Positions 1 to 4,299 of a stretch of DNA of 6,697 nt are shown piece after piece. Source of the DNA: Candidatus Doudnabacteria bacterium (GTDB lineage Bacteria; Patescibacteriota; Doudnabacteria; UBA920); contig JAHFJK010000067.1 in NCBI GenBank assembly GCA_023245915.1, forward strand, positions 1 through 6,697, in the 5' to 3' direction. The translations under genes were made by a program, and so were the position numbers. The first letter of the stretch is position 1. The number at the start of each line of letters is the position of its first letter. Below the pieces are notes generated by a model that was not told the DNA's origin, did no database searches, and saw only the letters and a program-made list of their open reading frames with translations.

Positions 1-52
1 CGCTCTCTGCCTTGGCCGACAGTCTCTTGCAAGGGCGTGCAAAAATGCTTTC

Positions 53-114
53 TTACGGAAAGCAAGCTGGCAACTTGCAAAATAATCTGCAAACCGCCAA
101 GTTGCTTTCCGTAA
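53..114 (-). other. Large stem-loop in the leader of the leftward transcript
   Basis: Positions 53-65 (ttacggaaagcaa) are a perfect 13-bp inverted complement of 102-114, with a 36-nt interior. A competing inner helix is possible: 99-105 with 70-76 (7 bp, perfect). On the minus strand the hairpin is followed by AGAAAGCATTTTTGC, where the T run is too far from the stem for a convincing terminator. Further on, the bases AAGAGACTGTCGGCC (minus strand, roughly 27-13) recall the conserved 5' strand of ribosomal protein L10 leaders, but the second half would lie off the window. I therefore call only a structured 5' leader; the L10-leader idea is weak. Confidence 0.5.
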
Positions 115-163
115 AACCTTGTTAAAGAGCCTAAAAATTGGGTAAGAATTCACATGGGCAAAT

Positions 164-192
164 ATTATATCACAAAATTATACCTTAGTCAA
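164..192 (-). promoter_or_regulatory. Strong leftward sigma70-type promoter
   Basis: On the minus strand, TTGACT (192-187) is followed after exactly 17 bases by TATAAT (169-164), five of six and six of six matches to the sigma70/SigA boxes. Transcription should start near 157 and run off the left edge. No minus-strand coding start is visible before the edge, so at least about 155 nt of untranslated leader precede the unseen gene. A leader this long with a strong promoter suits a heavily expressed, RNA-regulated gene or a stable RNA. Confidence 0.75.
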
Positions 193-194
193 TA

Positions 195-223
195 TCGACA
201 AAACCCCCTATTTATGCTACATT
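195..223 (+). promoter_or_regulatory. Possible promoter of the three-gene cassette
   Basis: TCGACA (195-200) is followed after 17 bases by TACATT (218-223): five of six and four of six consensus matches. The start would be near 231, giving a leader of about 33 nt to the ATG at 264. It lies back to back with the stronger leftward promoter, and the two -35 boxes almost touch (187-192 and 195-200), so the two polymerases would compete for this site. Confidence 0.4.
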
Positions 224-263
224 TATTGGGCTTTTTAAACTCAAACATTAACGCAAAATCATT

Positions 264-467
264 ATGGCAACTGCAATTAAAGTGCATCAAAGACTTCGAG
301 AAACAGTACTCAATCCTATTTTAACTCCCGCTGAAAAGCTGGCTATTTTACGCGAGGTAAAAGGCATTTGGAAAAATAGAAAGCCTGATCCTATAAAAGA
401 ACTGGCGAAAATGAGGAAGGGGTGGGAACGTAAATTGCCTAAATTGATGTTAAAAAATGCCTTTTAG
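264..467 (+). CDS. Small antitoxin-like protein, first gene of a putative toxin-antitoxin cassette
   Basis: A 67-residue, strongly basic protein. It starts at an ATG with no recognisable SD upstream. The N-terminal part (about 1-30) is predicted helical. Residues about 35-60 carry the pattern GIWKNRKPDPIKELAKMRKGWERK, written here only to show the W-K-x-R-K ... R-K-x-W-E layout, which resembles C-terminal tails of VapB/AbrB-like antitoxins from memory. No DNA-binding domain can be proven by eye. Its last four codons overlap the next gene (ATG at 457, stop at 465-467), so the two are probably translationally coupled. The role as antitoxin or accessory protein is inferred from size, charge and position. 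Confidence 0.6.
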   Translation: MATAIKVHQRLRETVLNPILTPAEKLAILREVKGIWKNRKPDPIKELAKMRKGWERKLPKLMLKNAF

Positions 468-717
468 AATTTTTATACTTCCTCATGCCAAACAGCGAAT
501 GCGCGAAAGGAATATAACCGAAAGACAAATAGAAAGCGCTTTACATAACCCCGACAAACTGCATACGGATGGAAGCCATCCCAACCGCTTCCTTGCTAAA
601 AAGATTGTCATATTGGACAATAAACCATACTTGCTGTTAGTTGTTTTTGAACGAGACAGTTACCATACAAGTGTGATAACAGTTATCGCAACTTCCAAAA
701 TTCTTAAATATTTATAA
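457..717 (+). CDS. DUF4258-like protein, putative toxin
   Basis: An 86-residue protein resembling the DUF4258 family (Pfam PF14076). The family signature is an early His-Ala followed by Arg-x-x-x-Arg-x-[Ile] and a helix. Here residues 10-20 read HAKQRMRERNI, then a helix with IESALHNPDKL (25-35), then beta-strand-like stretches around 48-62 (KIVILDNKPYLLLVVF) and 69-78 (HTSVITVIAT). The fold is thought to be RelE/BrnT-like from family resemblance, but an enzymatic activity has not been established as far as I know. The start overlaps the upstream gene by 11 bases and has no SD of its own, pointing to coupled translation. The gap to the next gene is only 4 bases. Toxin assignment rests on the pairing with a DUF2283-like neighbour. 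Confidence 0.72.
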   Translation: MPFRIFILPHAKQRMRERNITERQIESALHNPDKLHTDGSHPNRFLAKKIVILDNKPYLLLVVFERDSYHTSVITVIATSKILKYL

Positions 718-721
718 ACTT

Positions 722-934
722 ATGGCTCCCAAAATTTCATTCCATAAAAAAGAAAATATTTTATCTATCCGCTTCAGCAAGTCTAAAAGCGTGGATTCTG
801 ATATTTCAGGCAATGTTGTTATTGACTACGGCAAAGACGGACAGTTGGTAAACGTAGATATTATGGATATTAACTTGCAGGATTTTGCGCCAATAAAAAA
901 TTTGCGGAAACTCGATATCAAGCAAATAGCTTAA
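722..934 (+). CDS. DUF2283-like protein, putative antitoxin
   Basis: A 70-residue protein matching the DUF2283 pattern (Pfam PF10049): an N-terminal strand with NILSIRFSKSK (12-22), an acidic or polar turn, then GNVVIDYGKDGQLVNVDIMD (30-49), that is G-x-V-x-D-Y-x-x-x-G-x-L-V-x-x-x-I. The family consists of short beta-rich proteins, frequently found next to DUF4258 genes and regarded as candidate antitoxins. It starts 4 bases after the DUF4258-like gene and lacks an SD. The C-terminus (51-70) is a short basic tail beyond the usual core. It ends 22 bases before an intrinsic terminator, which closes the operon. Confidence 0.72.
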   Translation: MAPKISFHKKENILSIRFSKSKSVDSDISGNVVIDYGKDGQLVNVDIMDINLQDFAPIKNLRKLDIKQIA

Positions 935-956
935 ACATTTAGGCGTATTTTTTGAC

Positions 957-981
957 TGCCCAAAAGCGGGCATTTTTATTT
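957..981 (+). terminator. Intrinsic terminator of the three-gene cassette
   Basis: TGCCC (957-961) and GGGCA (968-972) form a 5-bp stem with a 6-nt loop, followed by TTTTTATTT. It lies 22 bases after the DUF2283-like stop. A TTG at 952 opens the typA frame inside this element, which argues against using that TTG as the typA start. Confidence 0.7.
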
Positions 982-1005
982 GTAAACCGCGAATGTCTAA
1001 CCGGC

Positions 1006-2862
1006 ATGAAAAGAAATAACATAAGAAATATCGCAATAATCGCTCACGTCGATCATGGAAAAACTACCTTGGTGGATGCCATGCTCAAACAAACCCAAAC
1101 TGTTAAAGAATCTGACAGTAAAGATTTAATAATGGACAGTATGGACTTGGAACGCGAGCGCGGCATAACTATTCGGGCAAAAAACGCTTCGCTTATTTAT
1201 AATCCTGCCTACCGGCAGGCAGGGGCAACAAAAATTAACATCATTGACACTCCGGGCCACGCGGATTTTGGCGGCGAAGTTGAACGCACACTCCGTATGG
1301 CTGATGGAGTACTGCTTTTGGTTGACGCCAAAGAAGGCCCCATGCCCCAAACCAAATTTGTTTTAAAAAAAGCCCTTCAATTAGGCTTAAAAGCCATTGT
1401 GGTAATTAATAAAGTTGATAAAGACGGCGCTGACCCGGAACATACGGTCAACAAAACTTTTGACTTGTTCGTGAAGCTAAATGCCAGCGACGCACAACTG
1501 GATTTTCCTATTGTGTACGCATCCGGAGCTTTGGGCCTGGCAGATTCAGATTTAGAAAATCTTAAATCTTCAATCTTAAATCATAAATCTCCAGACGTTT
1601 CTCCGCTGTTTGAAGCCATCATCAAAAACATGCCTGCTCCTGAGGTTAAACCTGACGATCCGTTCGCCATGTTGGTACTGGCTTTGGTTTACGACAATTA
1701 CAAAGGTAAAATGGGCATTGGTAAAATTGTTTCCGGCAGCATAAAAAAGGCTCAAAATATTTTGCGCGTAAAAACCGACGGCGTCAAAACCCCGGGCAAA
1801 ATTTCCTCATTGCAAATGTATCAGGGCTTAAAGCCCACTGACGTAGAAGCCGCCGAAGCCGGCGACATTGTGGCTATAAGCGGCTTTGACGATATTCAAA
1901 TTGGCGAAACTTTGACTGATCCGGCAAACCCAATCCATTTGCCGCCGGTGGAAATTGAACCGCCTACGATTAAAATGACTTTTGGCGTCAACACTTCCCC
2001 GTTTGCCGGACGCGAAGGCAAGTTTGTGACTTCCAGAAATTTACGGGATCGATTATATAAAGAGTTGGAAATTAACGTAGCGCTAAAAGTTGAACCCAGC
2101 GAAGAAGGTGCCGAGAGTTTTTTAGTTTCCGGCCGCGGTGAGCTTCATCTTGGTGTGCTGATAGAAACCATGAGGCGCGAAGGTTTTGAACTGCAAGTTA
2201 GCCAGCCGCAAGTCATATATCATGAAATAGGAAACGCGAAGCATGAACCATACGAAATTGTGACGATTGATGTTCCAAGCGAACATCAAGGGGTTATGAT
2301 TGAAGAGTTAGGCCGCAGAGGCGCGGAAATGCAGATAATGGATGCCAGCCCTTCCGGCGAAATCCACGCTGAATATTTAATTCCCACACGCGGATTAATT
2401 GGCTTAAAAAATCTGCTTTTGACCCGTACACGTGGAACCGTGATATTAAATAACCTTTTTGATTCCTATAAACCGGTTCACGAAATAGACGCGCACGCCA
2501 ATGACCACGGCTCATTAATTGCTTCTGAATCGGGCACCTCTAACGCCTACGGTTTAAACAACGCCCAAGAACGCGGAATTTTGTTTATTGGCCCGGCTGT
2601 GGATGTTTACGAAGGCATGGTTGTGGGCCAAAATGCTTTGGATAGCGACATTGAATTAAACGTCTGTAAAACCAAAAAACTTACTAACATGCGCTCTTCC
2701 GGAGCCGACGACGCGATTATTCTAACTCCTGCCAAACCTGTTGAACTGGATTTTGCATTGGAATACATTGGCAACGATGAATTGGTAGAAGTTACTCCTA
2801 AATCTATAAGAATGAGAAAAAAGATTTTAAACGCAACAGAGAGAAAAAGAGCAAAGAGATAA
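1006..2862 (+). CDS. typA: TypA/BipA family ribosome-associated GTPase
   Basis: A translational GTPase that binds 70S ribosomes and assists ribosome assembly and stress adaptation. From the ATG at 1006 it has 618 residues, close to the usual 605-615. Motifs: G1 AHVDHGKT (13-20), G2 region RERGITI (50-56), G3 DTPGH (81-85), G4 NKVD (135-138), G5 SGA (173-175). Downstream are NTSPFAGREGKFVTSR (329 on), RGELHLGVLIE, the BipA-type RGLIG (462-466), and the C-terminal KKLTNMRSSGADDA (557 on) that distinguishes TypA from EF-G and LepA. The frame opens earlier at a TTG (952), but that would translate the upstream terminator and adds residues unlike the family; family N-termini begin just before the R-N-I-A-I-I-A-H-V-D motif. 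No SD is seen before 1006. Residues 66-74 (NPAYRQAGA) are an insertion encoded by a palindromic repeat, and 11-bp direct repeats at 1558-1582 lie after G5. The gene follows the toxin-antitoxin-like cassette but is transcribed separately. Confidence 0.97.
   Translation: MKRNNIRNIAIIAHVDHGKTTLVDAMLKQTQTVKESDSKDLIMDSMDLERERGITIRAKNASLIYNPAYRQAGATKINIIDTPGHADFGGEVERTLRMADGVLLLVDAKEGPMPQTKFVLKKALQLGLKAIVVINKVDKDGADPEHTVNKTFDLFVKLNASDAQLDFPIVYASGALGLADSDLENLKSSILNHKSPDVSPLFEAIIKNMPAPEVKPDDPFAMLVLALVYDNYKGKMGIGKIVSGSIKKAQNILRVKTDGVKTPGKISSLQMYQGLKPTDVEAAEAGDIVAISGFDDIQIGETLTDPANPIHLPPVEIEPPTIKMTFGVNTSPFAGREGKFVTSRNLRDRLYKELEINVALKVEPSEEGAESFLVSGRGELHLGVLIETMRREGFELQVSQPQVIYHEIGNAKHEPYEIVTIDVPSEHQGVMIEELGRRGAEMQIMDASPSGEIHAEYLIPTRGLIGLKNLLLTRTRGTVILNNLFDSYKPVHEIDAHANDHGSLIASESGTSNAYGLNNAQERGILFIGPAVDVYEGMVVGQNALDSDIELNVCKTKKLTNMRSSGADDAIILTPAKPVELDFALEYIGNDELVEVTPKSIRMRKKILNATERKRAKR
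1204..1223. repeat. GC-rich palindromic repeat embedded in typA
   Basis: cctgcctaccggcaggcagg pairs with itself over 20 nt with one mismatched pair (1211/1216). It sits in moderate-GC coding DNA and encodes part of the extra NPAYRQAGA segment, which is absent in E. coli BipA, where the strand before DTPGH is shorter. I recall near-identical palindromes dispersed in Parcubacteria genomes; copy number here cannot be tested from one window. The insertion keeps the frame and spares every GTPase motif. Confidence 0.75.
1558..1590. repeat. Short AT-rich direct repeats in typA
   Basis: AATCTTAAATC occurs at 1558-1568 and again at 1572-1582 (period 14), followed by a degenerate ATAAATCT at 1583-1590. 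The encoded segment ENLKSSILNHKSPD lies between G5 and domain II, in a loop that is variable and shorter in E. coli BipA. It looks like a low-complexity expansion tolerated on the protein surface. Confidence 0.5.
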
Positions 2863-2895
2863 AAAAGAAGGGCGGCGCGAAACTTTCGCGCCGCC
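2861..2895. terminator. Convergent hairpin terminator shared by typA and the 37-residue ORF
   Basis: Bases 2871-2882 (ggcggcgcgaaa) are a perfect complement of 2884-2895. A realistic hairpin has a stem of about 9-10 GC-rich pairs and a small loop. On the minus strand the stem is followed by CTTCTTTTTT, a good U run ending the leftward transcript 6 bases after its stop. On the plus strand it begins 8 bases after the typA stop and is followed only by TTTGGTT, so it should act less efficiently for typA. Confidence 0.8.
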
Positions 2896-2900
2896 TTTGG

Positions 2901-3014
2901 TTAGCAACATCGCACGGAAACCCATGTAGTCGGGTCCTCGTCGTCCGCAAAAAGGGGGGCGGGTGATGTTTTTTCAACCGGCTGATTACCCGCCGGTTCT
3001 TTTTCTTGATCCAT
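2901..3014 (-). CDS. Small protein (37 residues) with perfect SD and C-terminal Cys-Cys
   Basis: A short reading frame with full expression signals. AAGGAGG (3025-3019) lies 4 bases before the ATG at 3014, the stop is at 2903-2901, and a strong terminator stem begins 5 bases later. The peptide is acidic and Pro-rich without a hydrophobic segment: residues 1-8 MDQEKEPA, a central ADDEDPTT (23-30), and a C-terminus WVSVRCC (31-37). The acidic polar N-part and distinct Trp/Cys-Cys tail recall a leader-core precursor peptide or a metal- or redox-reactive tail, but no modifying enzyme or transporter is in the window, so no function is assigned. I do not recognise the family. An overlapping alternative frame starting at the ATG at 3031 runs through the terminator into typA antisense and is less credible. 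The coding call rests on signals, not homology. Confidence 0.6.
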   Translation of the reverse strand: MDQEKEPAGNQPVEKTSPAPLFADDEDPTTWVSVRCC

Positions 3015-3018
3015 CGAT

Positions 3019-3038
3019 CCTCCTTGCCCATTATGGGC
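3019..3038 (-). promoter_or_regulatory. SD with adjacent hairpin for the 37-residue ORF
   Basis: The palindrome GCCCATAATGGGC (3038-3026, minus strand) forms a 5-bp stem that abuts AAGGAGG (3025-3019). The hairpin leaves the SD itself unpaired. The SD is also an exact 7-nt complement of CCUCCUU at 3223-3217 in the same predicted transcript, so long-range sequestration is possible. Confidence 0.5.
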
Positions 3039-3106
3039 TAAAATTTTTTACTGCTGCCAAGAAATTTTCGACACCAGCTAAGGCTGATTCCGAAAAAACT
3101 TTGCAT

Positions 3107-3223
3107 CAAAAACCCGCCTACTGAGAAGGGCGGATATAACAAAACCGCCCTTTCAAGGCGGTAACTTTTACTTTCAACTTTTTATTTTCTACTATGCCAA
3201 ATCACCGCCTTAAATTAAGGAGG
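3107..3223 (-). promoter_or_regulatory. Candidate attenuator: mutually exclusive helices with tandem terminators
   Basis: Five segments alternate on the minus-strand RNA. S1 AAGGCGGU (3211-3204) overlaps the end of the Leu-rich ORF. The others are S2 ACCGCCUU (3162-3155), S3 AAGGGCGGU (3152-3144), S4 CCGCCCUU (3133-3126) and S5 GGCGGG (3118-3113). S1:S2 pairs over 8 bp and S3:S4 over 8 bp. The alternatives are S2:S3 (6 bp, then UUUUG) and S4:S5 (5 bp, then GUUUUU), both terminator-like. The state S1:S2 + S3:S4 would remove both terminators and allow read-through to the 37-residue ORF. All pairings are read directly; regulation is inferred. The same motif recurs in this genome's palindromes, so some pairing could be coincidental. 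Confidence 0.42.
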
Positions 3224-3264
3224 TTAAGCAAAAGGCTGCAAACGGCGTTTGACTGATAGTTCAT
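3202..3264 (-). CDS. Possible leaderless Leu-rich leader peptide (20 residues)
   Basis: The ATG at 3264 lies 6 bases after the -10 box, at the expected transcription start, so the message would be leaderless; there is no SD. The frame has 20 codons, and its C-terminal half reads CSLLLNLLNLRR with six Leu encoded by CTT, TTG, CTT, CTC, CTT and TTA. The stop TGA lies inside segment S1 of the candidate attenuator. Short Leu-rich frames before competing terminator helices are the hallmark of amino-acid attenuators such as leuL, but no leucine-related gene follows. An ORF of this length also arises easily by chance. Confidence 0.3.
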   Translation of the reverse strand: MNYQSNAVCSLLLNLLNLRR

Positions 3265-3270
3265 AAAAGC

Positions 3271-3299
3271 ATGATAATCCTTTGCCAAAAATTTGTCAA
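3271..3299 (-). promoter_or_regulatory. Consensus leftward promoter of the attenuator/small-ORF unit
   Basis: TTGACA (3299-3294), exactly 17 bases, then TATCAT (3276-3271): six of six and five of six consensus matches. The predicted start is near 3264. It begins right after the terminator of the hendecad protein gene, so the downstream unit (to about 2861, roughly 400 nt) is transcribed independently. Confidence 0.72.
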
Positions 3300-3302
3300 C
3301 CT

Positions 3303-3340
3303 AAAACTCCCCCGCCCGCCGGCTGGCGGAGCAGAGGAGT
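3303..3340 (-). terminator. Palindromic-repeat terminator of the hendecad protein gene
   Basis: On the minus strand, ACTCC (3340-3336) and GGAGT (3310-3306) enclose a GC-rich inner palindrome (CCGCC...GGCGG type), followed by TTTTAGG. It lies about 20 bases after the stop at 3359. The GC-rich core (cccgccggctggcgg) resembles the palindrome inside typA in composition and symmetry, suggesting that a dispersed repeat has been used as a terminator here. Confidence 0.6.
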
Positions 3341-3358
3341 CAAATTAAATTATTTTAT

Positions 3359-4234
3359 TTATTGGGCAGGCGCTGGGGTAAGTGTTGTTGTGGTGGAAGA
3401 AGCTGTTGTAGGAGAGGGCATTTCACATTTCTTAAGCTTTCCGTCTCTGTCATCCATCTCGGACTTGTTGGCATTTTTGCGGGCGTCTCTGGCGGCTTGT
3501 ATTGCCGACTTCCTGGCGTCTCTGGCGGCTTTAAGCACATCTTTATACTTGGCATTTAAATCTTTCACCGCTTGCTGGAGAGCTTGGTTAGCGGCCTTTA
3601 TGGCATCGTTGCGGCTCTTTTGCGCGGACTTTACCGCGTCGCGATAAGCCTGTCTGATTGGATTTAAAACTTCTGGAGTTGTAGTCGCGGCCGCGGCAAG
3701 GGCGCTTGAGCGGGTAGAACTGGCAGCTGCTAAGGCGGCTTTGTAAGCTGCCTGCGCAACGTCAAGAGCGGCTTTGCGGTCATCTTGGGCTTTTTTTAAG
3801 CCGTCTTTATAGGCTTTCAGCGAATCCAAAGTAGTTGAAGATAAAGTTTGATTTGCGGCTTTGACTGAAGCTGCGTACTGCTTGTCATTTTCCTTCACTC
3901 CCTCGCGAAAAGTTTTTCTTAAAGTTTCATTCTCCTTTAAGCAAACCTTCATTGCTTCCATTTTAGCCTGGCGGTCGGCTTTTTCCTGTTCCATTTTGGC
4001 TTTCCTGGCTTCTTTTTCCGTTTCCATTTTTTTCTGCATTACTTCCCTCTCGCCCTTGATTTTGTCCTTCATTGCTTCCCGTTCTTCTTTTTGCTTTTCC
4101 ATCATGGCTTTCTTTTCATCCATCATCGAATCTCTTGTGGATGACGTATTCTCTGCTAAAACTGAAAAACCCGGCAAAATCAAAGCTATGGAAACGGCTA
4201 TAGTTAAGGCAATTTTCCTGTATTTGTTTTTCAT
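3359..4234 (-). CDS. Exported hendecad-repeat coiled-coil protein
   Basis: A 291-residue protein of unknown function. Signal peptide: basic MKNKYRK, hydrophobic 8-26, and a signal-peptidase I site after SVLA (Ala27). Residues 45-99 are five perfect-length 11-residue repeats of the form [KQ]-x-K-[MI]-x-x-E-[KR]-x-x-[MR]. From 120 to 256 a second, continuous 11-residue register runs with Tyr/Arg/Leu at 120, 131, 142, 153, 164, 175, 197, 208, 219, 230, 241, 252 and Val/Leu/Ile at 124, 146, 157, 168, 179, 190, 201, 212, 223, 234, 245. Single cysteines (98, 270) flank this second block. Residues 273-291 are Pro/Ser/Thr-rich. Hendecads usually form nearly straight or slightly right-handed helical bundles, so an extended cell-surface stalk or periplasmic spacer is plausible. 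The start is set by AAAGGAG (4251-4245), 10 bases before the ATG. No enzyme motif is present. Confidence 0.9.
   Translation of the reverse strand: MKNKYRKIALTIAVSIALILPGFSVLAENTSSTRDSMMDEKKAMMEKQKEEREAMKDKIKGEREVMQKKMETEKEARKAKMEQEKADRQAKMEAMKVCLKENETLRKTFREGVKENDKQYAASVKAANQTLSSTTLDSLKAYKDGLKKAQDDRKAALDVAQAAYKAALAAASSTRSSALAAAATTTPEVLNPIRQAYRDAVKSAQKSRNDAIKAANQALQQAVKDLNAKYKDVLKAARDARKSAIQAARDARKNANKSEMDDRDGKLKKCEMPSPTTASSTTTTLTPAPAQ
3482..3531. repeat. 33-bp-period direct repeat in the hendecad gene
   Basis: ggcgtctctggcggctt occurs at 3482-3498 and identically at 3515-3531. The 33-bp spacing equals one 11-residue protein repeat (the ARDARK units at 237-252). Identity at DNA level suggests recent duplication of this unit, whereas the other hendecads have diverged. 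Confidence 0.7.
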
Positions 4235-4270
4235 TGATGTTTGTCTCCTTTAATTAATCTTATATCTTAT

Positions 4271-4299
4271 ATTATATCAAAATCAAAGCAACTGCGCAA
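4271..4299 (-). promoter_or_regulatory. Extended -10 promoter of the hendecad protein gene
   Basis: TGATATAAT (4279-4271) is a perfect extended -10 (TG-n-TATAAT). The -35 position at 17-bp spacing reads TTGCGC (4299-4294), a three-of-six match lying inside the holA 3' end. The start would be near 4264, giving a leader of about 30 nt that contains the AAAGGAG SD. The gene can thus be expressed apart from holA. Confidence 0.65.

Noticed and set aside
1..20. Minus-strand GCCAAGGCAGA resembling the core of bacterial SRP RNA
   Set aside because: The diagnostic GUCAGG...GGAAGGNAGCAG part is absent; an 11-base match is not enough.
952..1005. TTG at 952 as the typA start
   Set aside because: It lies within an intrinsic terminator, has no SD, and adds 18 residues unlike TypA N-termini; the ATG at 1006 matches the family.
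1558..1590. CRISPR-like repetition
   Set aside because: Two 11-mers with a 3-base gap inside a coding gene; no spacer structure.
2804..3031. 75-codon minus-strand frame starting at the ATG at 3031
   Set aside because: It runs through the hairpin terminator into the antisense of the typA 3' end and its composition is erratic; the 37-codon frame using the same SD ends cleanly before the terminator.
3038..3106. 22-codon minus-strand frame (amphipathic, Lys-rich end)
   Set aside because: No SD, length expected by chance, and it lies after the tandem terminators; no evidence beyond an open frame.
3232..3260. Plus-strand GGCTGCAAACGGCGTTTGACTGA resembling a tmRNA 5' end
   Set aside because: No T-arm (GGTTCGANTCC) or matching acceptor strand within range, and the stretch is explained by the opposite-strand leader and promoter.
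3282..3647. 121-codon plus-strand frame
   Set aside because: Antisense to the repeat-rich hendecad gene; open only because of that gene's Ala/Lys codon pattern. It also crosses a terminator and a promoter of the other strand.
3861..4253. 130-codon plus-strand frame opposite the hendecad gene
   Set aside because: Antisense shadow of Lys/Glu/Met-rich repeats; the minus frame has signal peptide, SD and promoter.
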